This document shows positions 13,528 to 21,265 of a stretch of DNA of 30,098 bases, in pieces. The position numbers were made by a program, and so were the translations under genes. The stretch is from Bacillota bacterium (GTDB taxonomy: Bacteria > Bacillota > Clostridia > Oscillospirales > Ethanoligenentaceae): the NCBI GenBank assembly GCA_023391535.1, contig JAEWAU010000072.1, positions 1 through 30,098 of the forward strand, read 5' to 3'. The notes below the pieces were generated by a model. It was not told the origin of the DNA and did no database searches. It saw only the letters and a list, made by a program, of their open reading frames with translations. Every line of letters starts with the position of its first letter. Position 1 is the stretch's first letter.

Positions 13528-15414
13528 ATGGACTGGATGTTTGACGCGTGGGATTCCGCCTGCAAGCGGCCGTTCGGGGCCGTTGCTTCGGAAACCCGCG
13601 TGCGTTTTGCGATTTACCCGCCCCGAAGCGAGGGCGTAAGGCGTGCGGCGCTGCTGGTGCAGCAGGAGGGCGGCACGCTCTACGCCGCCGAGATGGGCTG
13701 GCTTGCTTTGGAGGACGGGAGGGACGTTTACTCCTGCGAGATTACGGCGGGCGAGCCGGGGCTGTATTTTTACCGGTTCGAGCTGGAAACCGCCTGCGGC
13801 ACGCGCATGATCGCGCGGCAGGAGCGCGCGGCGGGAAACGCCGCCGACGGGGAGGGCGAGCCGTTCCAGCTCACGGTTTTCGACCCGGCGTTCGAAACCC
13901 CGGGCTGGCTCAAGGGCGGCGTGTTCTATCAGGTTTTCCCGGACCGTTTCTGCCGCGAGGGCGATTTTCCAAAGGAACTGCCCGCGGGCCGTACGCTGCT
14001 CGAGTGGGGCGCGCCGCTACCGGACGGCGGCGCGCGCGGCAAAGCCTACCGGGCCGACTGTTATTACGGCGGAAATCTGGCGGGCATCGAGGCGAAACTG
14101 CCCTATCTTAAGGCGCTGGGCGTCACCGCGCTCTACCTCAACCCAATCTTTGAATCGCACGCCTACCACCGCTACCACACGGCCGACTACGCCCGCGTGG
14201 ACCCGCTGCTGGGCGACGAGGCGGATTTTGCCCGGCTGTGCGAACGCGCGGAAGACGCCGGAATCCGTGTGGTGCTCGACGGCGTGTTCAGCCACACGGG
14301 GGCGGACAGCGTCTATTTTAACCGCGAGGGGCGGTACCCCGGCCCCGGGGCGTTTCAATCCAAGGAATCGCCCTATTTTGCGTGGTACGATTTTAAGAAC
14401 TGGCCGGACGAATACCGCTGCTGGTGGGATATGCCCGACCTGCCCGAAGTAAACGAAGAGGAACCCTCCTACCTCGAATACATCACGGGCGAAGGCGGCA
14501 TTGCCCAGAAATGGCTGCGCGGCGGCGCGGCGGGCTGGCGGCTGGACGTGGCCGACGAGCTGCCCGACGCCTTCCTCACGCGGCTGCGCGCCCGGCTCAA
14601 GCAAACCGACCCTGCCTCGGTGCTCTACGGCGAGGTTTGGGAGGACGCTTCCAACAAAATCAGCTACGGGCAGCGGCGGCATTATCTGGAGGGCGCGCAG
14701 CTCGACAGTGTGATGAACTACCCGTGGCGCGCCGCCATCCTCGACTTTCTGCGCGGCGGGGACGCTGCGGCGCTGGAAACGCGGGTGGTGGAGCTGCTGG
14801 AGCATTACCCCAAGCCCGCGGCGGACCTGCTGATGAATCTGCTCGGCTCGCACGACACCCCGCGCCTGCTCACGGCTCTGGCGGACCCCCGCGGCAGGGC
14901 TCCCCTGCCCAGCCTCCCCGCCGAGCCGCGCGCCTGCGGCCTGGCGCTGGCAAAGCTCGGGAGCGCGCTCCAGTTCTTCCTGCCCGGTGTGCCGTGCGTC
15001 TATTACGGCGACGAGGCGGGCATGGAGGGCGGCGCCGACCCGCTCAACCGCCTGTGCTTCCCCTGGGGGGGCGGCGACGCGGAGCTGACGGACTGGTACC
15101 GCCGGCTCGGCGCGCTGCGCGCCGCCTGCCCCGTGCTGCGCGAGGGCGGGCTGCGCCGGGTGGCGGCCGGGGAAGGGCTGTTCGCCTTTGCGCGCGCGCA
15201 GGGGCAAAACCCCGCGTCCTCCGGCGCGCTTCCGGCGGGAAGCCTGCTGTGCGCCGTGAACCTCGGCGCGGAAACGCGGCTGAGGCTGCCCGACCTTGCG
15301 CCGGGCTTTGGCTTCGCTCTGCGCCTTGAGCAAAACGGCGCGCGGCTCGAAGAGGGCGAGCTTGCGCTGCCACCCGCAAGCTGCGCGGTGCTCACGGCGA
15401 AGGCTTCGGAGTAA
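13528..15414 (+). CDS. GH13 alpha-glucan hydrolase (neopullulanase/cyclomaltodextrinase type)
   Basis: 628 residues, without signal peptide, so cytosolic. Residues about 15-120 form an N-terminal beta-sandwich like the N-domains of cyclomaltodextrinases. The barrel follows from GGVFYQVFPDRFCREGDF. The four GH13 regions are visible: DGVFSH, GWRLDVADE with nucleophile Asp340, GEVWED with acid/base Glu369, and LLGSHDT with Asp443. The C-terminus is a beta domain. Expected reaction: hydrolysis of alpha-1,4 (perhaps alpha-1,6) bonds in imported maltodextrins. The MPDLPEVN segment is typical of the neopullulanase subgroup. It begins 135 nt after the M14 gene, with the SD GGAAAGG about 12 nt before the ATG. 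No sugar transporter is adjacent. Confidence 0.93.
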   Translation: MDWMFDAWDSACKRPFGAVASETRVRFAIYPPRSEGVRRAALLVQQEGGTLYAAEMGWLALEDGRDVYSCEITAGEPGLYFYRFELETACGTRMIARQERAAGNAADGEGEPFQLTVFDPAFETPGWLKGGVFYQVFPDRFCREGDFPKELPAGRTLLEWGAPLPDGGARGKAYRADCYYGGNLAGIEAKLPYLKALGVTALYLNPIFESHAYHRYHTADYARVDPLLGDEADFARLCERAEDAGIRVVLDGVFSHTGADSVYFNREGRYPGPGAFQSKESPYFAWYDFKNWPDEYRCWWDMPDLPEVNEEEPSYLEYITGEGGIAQKWLRGGAAGWRLDVADELPDAFLTRLRARLKQTDPASVLYGEVWEDASNKISYGQRRHYLEGAQLDSVMNYPWRAAILDFLRGGDAAALETRVVELLEHYPKPAADLLMNLLGSHDTPRLLTALADPRGRAPLPSLPAEPRACGLALAKLGSALQFFLPGVPCVYYGDEAGMEGGADPLNRLCFPWGGGDAELTDWYRRLGALRAACPVLREGGLRRVAAGEGLFAFARAQGQNPASSGALPAGSLLCAVNLGAETRLRLPDLAPGFGFALRLEQNGARLEEGELALPPASCAVLTAKASE

Positions 15415-15417
15415 GAA

Positions 15418-15490
15418 CAGCCGCTCCGGAACAAGCGGAGCGGCGTAAAAAAACGCGTGGCGGCAGGGAACTGCCTCCGCGCGTTTTGGC
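15418..15490. terminator. Convergent terminators between the GH13 and ABC genes
   Basis: The first hairpin, GCCGCTCCG/CGGAGCGGC, lies just after the GH13 stop. The second pairs AAAACGCG with CGCGTTTT around an inner GGCAG/CTGCC stem (about 15450-15488). Read on the minus strand the second ends in seven T, a strong terminator for the ABC gene; on the plus strand it ends in four T. Confidence 0.8.
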
Positions 15491-15531
15491 GCGTAAATCG
15501 GTATTGAACGGCGCCCCGGGCCGAAGCGGAA

Positions 15532-16212
<681 letters not shown>

Positions 16213-16415
16213 GCCGCCGCCTCCCGCAGGTTCCGCGCCAAAAAGCGCGGAAAATCCCGGCCCCGCGCCCGCGCGGGCCTTTCGCGGCGCGCGGGCAAAA
16301 ACGGTGCCGGGATTAGTATGGGACGTTTCGCCCCGAACATGCAGAAAAAGCATGCGAAAACAGCGTGTTTTGCCGCCGGGAGCCGATTTTCCGCGTCCGC
16401 TCGAAACCGGACGGC

Positions 16416-17105
16416 TCAGCGCGCCGAAAGAGACGCGAGCATCGCGCCCACGATGCGGTTGGACTGCTCCGCCGCCCGGCGCTCGAACTCCGCATACGTA
16501 AGCCCCGCCGCTTCGTCCGCCAAATCCGAAATGGTGCGCACCACCAAAAACGGAACGGAGTTGCGCGCGGCCGCCTGCCCCACGGCGGCGCCCTCCATCT
16601 CGCAGCAGACGGCGCCGGTTTCGCCGATGCGGGCCTTGAGTTCCCCGGATTCCACCAGAATGTCGCCCGTGGCAACGTCTCCCACCGAATAGCGCTCCAC
16701 GTCCGAAAGCCCCCTGCAGGCGGCTTCGGCCGCCTTTGTAAGCTCCGGGTCGCACGAAAAGCGGCTGCGAAACGGCGTGTAATGGTCGAGGAACTGCGCC
16801 TCGAAATCGTGGTAGAACACGTCTTTTCCAATTACCACGTCAAGGGTTTTGAGCTGGGGCGAAATGCCGCCGGCAATGCCCATGTTCACGATGCGGTCCA
16901 CTCCGAAGCAGTCGATGAGCTGCTGGGTGCAGGCCGCCGCGTTCACCTTGCCGATGCCGCTGCAGGCGAGAAATACCTCGTTTGCGCCCACCTCGCACTC
17001 GTACAGGCGGTAAAACCCCCGCTGCTCCCGCTCCTGCGCCCCGTGCTCCCGCACGAAGCCCTCGATTTCCACCGGCATGGCCGCAATGATGCCAAAACGC
17101 GCCAT
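16416..17105 (-). CDS. mtnN: 5'-methylthioadenosine/S-adenosylhomocysteine nucleosidase
   Basis: 229 residues from the ATG at 17105 (MARFGIIAAMPVEIEGF). It cleaves MTA and SAH to adenine and the thioribose or homocysteine moiety, recycling products of S-adenosylmethionine. Landmarks are the N-terminal AAMPVEI with the catalytic Glu, NMGIAGGI (phosphorylase superfamily), CCEMEGAAVGQAA for ribose binding, and RTISDLAD with the catalytic Asp. Length is normal. The SD (GGAAGGA, about 12 nt away) is mediocre. The gene follows the CDF gene by 84 nt on the same strand, so the two may share a transcript. Confidence 0.95.
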   Translation of the reverse strand: MARFGIIAAMPVEIEGFVREHGAQEREQRGFYRLYECEVGANEVFLACSGIGKVNAAACTQQLIDCFGVDRIVNMGIAGGISPQLKTLDVVIGKDVFYHDFEAQFLDHYTPFRSRFSCDPELTKAAEAACRGLSDVERYSVGDVATGDILVESGELKARIGETGAVCCEMEGAAVGQAAARNSVPFLVVRTISDLADEAAGLTYAEFERRAAEQSNRIVGAMLASLSAR

Positions 17106-17189
17106 CTTTTGTACCGTCCTTCCGCCCTTCCGGGCCTGTCCGTTCCGATTTCGTACCCCACCGTATGCGGTGCGCCGCACGCGGCGATT

Positions 17190-18362
17190 TTATTCGGTGT
17201 AGTTGCGATCCACGTTCACCACGGCGTTGAAGCCGGGATGCCGCCGCGCGATTTCCTCCGCGAGGCGGCTTTTGAACGAGGAAACGTCCCTGGGCGTGCG
17301 CACGGCCTGCGTCACCACCGCGTCGAACACCAGATTTGCGTGCGTTTCGTCGCCGATCATGCGGAAATCGTGGATGGATTCCACCTCCGGAAAGCCGCGC
17401 GCCACCCCGAGCACGAATTTCCGCGCGGCGTTCACGGCCTCGTCGTCGGTGTTCACCGGGTCCATATGAATGACGAGAATGAGGTTCAGGCGCTCCGAAA
17501 GCGCCTTTTCGGCGTCGTCGATGGATTCGTGCAGGCGGAGCACCGGCACATCGCACGGCACCTCCGCGTGGATGCTGGCCATGGAGCGGCCCGGCCCGTA
17601 ATTGTGGATAATCAGATCGTGCACGCCCGTGACGTACTGCGCCGCCAGCACACCCTCGCGGATGTTTTTGACAAGCTGCGGGTCCGGCGCTTCCCCGAGC
17701 AGCGGATTAAACGCTCCGCGCGCGATGGAAAAGCCCGAATACAGAATGAACAGCGCCACCACGGAGCCGATCCAGCCATCCGCGTGCAGATTCGGCGCAA
17801 GCGCCGCAAGCGCGAGCGAGAGCGACGCCACGCCCAGCACCAGCACGTCGCTGAGCGCGTCCACAGAGGAGGCCTCCAGTGTTTGGGAGCCGATGGCGTC
17901 GCCAAGGCGGCGGTTGAAGCGGCTGAGCAGCAGCTTGAGCGGAATACTCGCGAATACGAGCAGCAGCGGCACCAGCTTAAACGTCACCGGCACGGGATGG
18001 AGAATCTTTCCCACAGAGGTTTTGAGAAATTCCAGGCCGATGAGCATCACCACGAGGGCGACCAGCAGCGCCGAAAGGTATTCGAACCGGCCGTGCCCGA
18101 AGGGGTGCTCCTTATCCGCCGGCTTGTTGGCAAAATGGAAGCTGAACATGGAAAAGCCCGCGGAGGCCACGTCCGTGAGGTTGTGAAACGCGTCCGCCGC
18201 GATGGCGACCGAGCGCGTAACGGCGCCCACCACGAGTTCCAGCACGCACACGAGCAGGTTCACCGCCACGCCCGCGGCTCCGCCCAGCATTCCGTATTTT
18301 TCCCGCACCGCGGGGTCGCGCAGGTTTTTCCCGCGCAAAAGCAACCCAACCAGGCCGCGCAT
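17190..18362 (-). CDS. Cation diffusion facilitator (divalent metal efflux)
   Basis: 390 residues. The N-terminal transporter domain (about 1-215) has six predicted membrane segments. Metal-site motifs are DAFHNLTD in TM2 and DALSD in TM5, and the loop KPADKEHPFGHGRFE is typical of the family. The cytosolic C-terminal part (about 216-390) contains the ferredoxin-like dimer domain and is about 80-100 residues longer than in short CDFs, ending in VVNVDRNYTE. It exports Zn2+, Fe2+ or Mn2+ in exchange for protons; the metal cannot be told from the sequence. The start has the SD GGAGG about 7 nt upstream, and its promoter overlaps the end of the ylmC coding region. Confidence 0.93.
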   Translation of the reverse strand: MRGLVGLLLRGKNLRDPAVREKYGMLGGAAGVAVNLLVCVLELVVGAVTRSVAIAADAFHNLTDVASAGFSMFSFHFANKPADKEHPFGHGRFEYLSALLVALVVMLIGLEFLKTSVGKILHPVPVTFKLVPLLLVFASIPLKLLLSRFNRRLGDAIGSQTLEASSVDALSDVLVLGVASLSLALAALAPNLHADGWIGSVVALFILYSGFSIARGAFNPLLGEAPDPQLVKNIREGVLAAQYVTGVHDLIIHNYGPGRSMASIHAEVPCDVPVLRLHESIDDAEKALSERLNLILVIHMDPVNTDDEAVNAARKFVLGVARGFPEVESIHDFRMIGDETHANLVFDAVVTQAVRTPRDVSSFKSRLAEEIARRHPGFNAVVNVDRNYTE

Positions 18363-18391
18363 CGCTCTTCCTCCGCCTTTCGTAATACGCC

Positions 18392-18420
18392 TATTATAGC
18401 ACGAAAAGCGTCATTTGAAA
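18392..18420 (-). promoter_or_regulatory. Promoter of the CDF gene
   Basis: Extended -10 TGC-TATAAT on the minus strand (hexamer at about 18392-18397), with a weak TTTTCA at the -35 position 17 nt away. The -35 box overlaps the last codons and stop of the upstream ylmC gene. Confidence 0.55.
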
Positions 18421-18698
18421 AAGCCGAACAGGCCGGAGTGCGGTTTGTTGCGCCGCCGGCACGGCGGCTCGACGCAGACGAGGATGGCATCCTCGCCGAT
18501 GGTCTGGATGTCCCCCCACGGGATGACGATGTCGTCCTCGCGTCCCAGAAGGCCGAAGAACCGGCCGCGCCCCAGAATGACGAGCGCCGTTACGCGGCCC
18601 TCCAGCGCGTCGATCTCCATATCGCTCACAAAGCCGAGCCGGCACCCGTCCTTGACGTTGATAACGTCCTTGCGGCAAAGCTCATCCACACGGCACAT
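18411..18698 (-). CDS. ylmC: YlmC/YmxH family PRC-barrel sporulation protein
   Basis: 95 residues from the ATG at 18698 (SD GGGGGAGAG); the frame is open a little further upstream without an SD. It is a small soluble PRC-barrel. The family pattern is R-x-x-ELxxKDVINVKDGxRLGFVSDMEID, then GRGRFFGLLGREDDIVIPWGDIQTIGEDAILV. The family is widespread in spore formers and usually annotated as sporulation-linked; the molecular role is not settled. The C-terminal tail (CRRRNKPHSGLFGFFK) is basic. The family call is firm. Confidence 0.9.
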   Translation of the reverse strand: MCRVDELCRKDVINVKDGCRLGFVSDMEIDALEGRVTALVILGRGRFFGLLGREDDIVIPWGDIQTIGEDAILVCVEPPCRRRNKPHSGLFGFFK

Positions 18699-18764
18699 AG
18701 CGCTCTCCCCCTGCAGCGCGCCTTTCAATCAACGTTTGCGCCGCGCGCCGCATTCCAGCATATA

Positions 18765-18811
18765 GGGGGGACACGCGCGTTTATGCGTGTCCCCCCGCTT
18801 TGCGGCGGGGG
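18765..18811. terminator. Overlapping GC hairpins after the ACT gene
   Basis: GGGGGGACACGC pairs perfectly with GCGTGTCCCCCC (18765-18796). The same C-run can alternatively pair with GGCGGGGG (18791-18811), so the two stems exclude each other. It lies 14 nt beyond the ACT stop and probably ends or protects that long transcript, but there is no canonical U-tract. Confidence 0.5.
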
Positions 18812-18824
18812 AAAATTCAACGGA

Positions 18825-19250
18825 TCAGAGCTTGTAGACCTCGTCGCCCAGCGCCTCGATGTTCCCGGCCTTCAGGGCCGCGAGCGCCTTTTCGTTCTCT
18901 GAAACCTTGAGGATGACCAGCGCGCGCCCCTGGCACTGGCTCACGAACGCGTACATATACTCGATGACCACGCCCGCGGCGTAAAGGCACGCCATGGCGG
19001 AGGAAAGCCCGCCCGGCGTATCCGGAATGCCGATGGCCAGCACCTCGCGCACGCTCACGGTGAAGCCGGCCTCCGCCAGCACCTCCCGCGCGCGCTCCGG
19101 GTCGCTCACGATCAGCCGCAGGATGCCGAAATCCATGGTATCCGCAATGGAAAGGGCGCGGATGTTGATGCCGCTCTCCGCCAGCGCCCGCGTCACGTCG
19201 GCCAGCCTGCCCTCCTTGTTTTCGAGAAATACCGAAAGCTGCTTGATCAT
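18825..19250 (-). CDS. Tandem ACT-domain protein
   Basis: 142 residues from the ATG at 19250 (MIKQLSVFLENKEGRLADV). Two ACT domains lie in tandem, about residues 3-67 and 70-140. The first has the ligand-loop pattern NKEGRLADVTRALAESGINIRAL; the second begins VLAIGIPDTPGGLSSAM. ACT pairs bind amino acids and regulate metabolism. In Clostridia and archaea this stand-alone form is often next to paaK and iorAB, as here, so I infer it senses an aromatic or other amino acid for the pathway. It is the last gene of the operon, 85 nt after paaK1. The SD (AAAGGCGG) is fair. Confidence 0.88.
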   Translation of the reverse strand: MIKQLSVFLENKEGRLADVTRALAESGINIRALSIADTMDFGILRLIVSDPERAREVLAEAGFTVSVREVLAIGIPDTPGGLSSAMACLYAAGVVIEYMYAFVSQCQGRALVILKVSENEKALAALKAGNIEALGDEVYKL

Positions 19251-19335
19251 ATCTGCCGCCCGCCTTTCTCCATCAGAACTCAAACCGTTTGAACTCAATC
19301 TGTATCCGGTAGCCCGCCGCGCGGGTTTTTCCGCG

Positions 19336-20637
19336 TCAGATGCGGCGGTTATCCACCACGCGCTTTGCCTTGCCCTCGCTGCGCCCGATGCTGCGCGGCT
19401 CCACCATCTTCACGCGGGCATTGATGCCGAGCACGCTCTCGAGCTGCGAACGGATGCGGCCCTCCACATCCTCGATGCGCCGCACCTCGTCGGAAAACAG
19501 CTCGGGGTTCATCTCCACGCGGACCTCCAGCACATCGCGGTTATCCACGCGGTTGACGATAATCTGGTAATTCGGTGTGGTTCCCGCGGTTTCGAGCAGC
19601 ACGCCCTCGATCTGGGACGGAAACACGTTCACGCCGCGGATGATGAGCATATCGTCGCTGCGGCCCGTCACCTTCCGCATACGCGCGGTGGTCCGCCCGC
19701 AGGCGCAGGTTTCCGTGGTGAGCGTGGAAAGATCGTGCGTGCGGTAGCGGATGAGGGGCAGACCCTCCTTGGTGAGCGTGGTGAACACGATCTCGCCCGT
19801 TTCGCCCTCCGGAAGCTGCTCGCCCGTCTCCGGGTCCACGATCTCCGCGAGGAAATTATCCTCCTGGATGTGCATGCCGTCCTGCGCGAGGCATTCGCAG
19901 GCGACGCCCGGGCCCATCACCTCGGAAAGGCCGTAGATGTCGATGGCTTTCAGCCCCAGCCGGCGCTCGATCTCCTGCCGCATCTGCTCGCTCCACGGCT
20001 CCGCGCCGAAAATGCCGACGCGCAGCTTGTTTTCGGAGGGTTTGATGCCCGCCTCCTCCATGGTTTCCGCAATGAACAGGGCGTACGAGGGCGTGCAGGC
20101 CAGCACCGAGGAACCGAAATCCACCATCGTGCGGATCTGCCGCGCCGTGTTGCCGCCCGAGATGGGAATAACCGAGGCGCCCAGCTTCTCGCAGCCGTAG
20201 TGGATGCCCAGGCCCCCCGTGAACAGACCGTAGCCGTAGGCGATCTGAACGATGTCGCCCCGGTTCGCGCCGGCCCCCGTGAAGGCGCGCGCGATGCATT
20301 CGGCCCACATGTCGATATCGCGCGCCGTGTAGCCCACCACCGTCTGCTTGCCCGTGGTGCCGCTCGAGGCGTGGATGCGCACGATCTCCTCCATGGGCGC
20401 GGCGAACAGGCCGTAGGGGTAGGTGTCGCGCAGGTCCTGCTTCACGGTGAAGGGCAGCAGCTTCAAATCGTCCACCGACTTGATATCCCCCGGCAGCAGG
20501 CCGATGGCCTGCATCTTGGCCCGGTAGTGCGGCACCTTGGTGTAGACGCGCTGCACGAGCCCCCGCAGCCGGCTCGACTGCAGCTCGCGCAGCGCCTCGC
20601 GCGGCATGGTTTCGGCGTGTTCGTTGAAATAGCTCAT
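19336..20637 (-). CDS. Phenylacetate-CoA ligase family protein (first paralogue)
   Basis: 433 residues, a typical PaaK length. It is an adenylate-forming enzyme: aryl-acetate + ATP + CoA to aryl-acetyl-CoA + AMP + PPi, cytosolic. The P-loop motif is HASSGTTGKQTVVGYT (about residue 90), followed by IYGLSEVMGPGVACEC, IRYRTHDLS, GRSDDMLIIRGVNVFPSQIE and the C-terminal lid with the catalytic Lys region EGKAKRVVD. Its ATG overlaps the iorB stop as ATGA, so translation is coupled. Next to iorAB the enzyme likely handles indoleacetate, phenylacetate or hydroxyphenylacetate, and could run toward the acid to conserve ATP; that direction is inference. CACGR may bind a metal. Confidence 0.93.
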   Translation of the reverse strand: MSYFNEHAETMPREALRELQSSRLRGLVQRVYTKVPHYRAKMQAIGLLPGDIKSVDDLKLLPFTVKQDLRDTYPYGLFAAPMEEIVRIHASSGTTGKQTVVGYTARDIDMWAECIARAFTGAGANRGDIVQIAYGYGLFTGGLGIHYGCEKLGASVIPISGGNTARQIRTMVDFGSSVLACTPSYALFIAETMEEAGIKPSENKLRVGIFGAEPWSEQMRQEIERRLGLKAIDIYGLSEVMGPGVACECLAQDGMHIQEDNFLAEIVDPETGEQLPEGETGEIVFTTLTKEGLPLIRYRTHDLSTLTTETCACGRTTARMRKVTGRSDDMLIIRGVNVFPSQIEGVLLETAGTTPNYQIIVNRVDNRDVLEVRVEMNPELFSDEVRRIEDVEGRIRSQLESVLGINARVKMVEPRSIGRSEGKAKRVVDNRRI

Positions 20638-21230
20638 TGTGCCGCCCCCTTCTCAAACCCCAGAGCGAACGCCTTCAGATTGAGTTCCAGCGCTTTTTTC
20701 GGCGCGCAGGCGCGCACCGCGTCCTCATACGCCGCGCGGGAAAGGCCCGTGAGCTTAAGCCCCGCCATCGCGCCGATGAGCACGGTGTTCACGGCGCGCG
20801 CGTCGCCGCATGAAACGGCGGCCCCCAGTGCATCAAACACCACGCCGCGCATCCCCGGCGACTTCTCCAAAAGCTCCGCAAGGCCCTGCGGGTAAGCCTC
20901 CCGGCCCGTTACGACGGGCATGGGGTCGATCTGCTGGCGGTTTGCAATCACGGTGCCCGCGCCGGGCTTTAAATAATCGAGATACCGCACGGCCTCGAGC
21001 AGCTCGAACGAAAGCAGGATATCCGCCCCGCCCTTATCGATGAGCGGGGATGCGACGCGCTCCCCGAAGCGCACATAGGTGACGACGCTGCCCCCGCGCT
21101 GGGACATGCCGTGCACCTCCGAAACCTTCACGTCGCACCCGCAGGCCGCGGCGGCCCCGCCGATGATGCGGCTGGCGAGCAGCGTCCCCTGCCCGCCCAC
21201 GCCCACGATCATGATATTGCAGTCTTTCAT
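20634..21230 (-). CDS. iorB: Indolepyruvate ferredoxin oxidoreductase, beta subunit
   Basis: 198 residues from the ATG at 21230 (MKDCNIMIVGVGGQGTLLAS), the classical gamma-type domain of 2-oxoacid oxidoreductases. The frame extends far upstream across the iorA repeats, but only this ATG gives the family N-terminus, with a GAGAGGAAA box before it. GVGGQGTLLASRIIG and SEVHGMSQRGGSVVTYVRFG are diagnostic. It pairs with IorA to convert aryl-pyruvates plus CoA to aryl-acetyl-CoA and CO2 with reduced ferredoxin. It is spaced 35 nt from iorA and overlaps paaK1 by 4 nt. Confidence 0.95.
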   Translation of the reverse strand: MKDCNIMIVGVGGQGTLLASRIIGGAAAACGCDVKVSEVHGMSQRGGSVVTYVRFGERVASPLIDKGGADILLSFELLEAVRYLDYLKPGAGTVIANRQQIDPMPVVTGREAYPQGLAELLEKSPGMRGVVFDALGAAVSCGDARAVNTVLIGAMAGLKLTGLSRAAYEDAVRACAPKKALELNLKAFALGFEKGAAQ

Positions 21231-21265
21231 CCCACGATTTCCTCTCTGTCTTTCCGCCCGCTTTT

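Noticed and set aside
16365..18902. 845-codon plus-strand frame opposite mtnN, the CDF gene and ylmC
   Set aside because: Antisense to three well-recognised genes, no start signal and no recognisable domain.
18994..20895. 633-codon plus-strand frame opposite ACT and paaK1
   Set aside because: Antisense shadow of conserved genes with clear motifs and SD sites on the minus strand.
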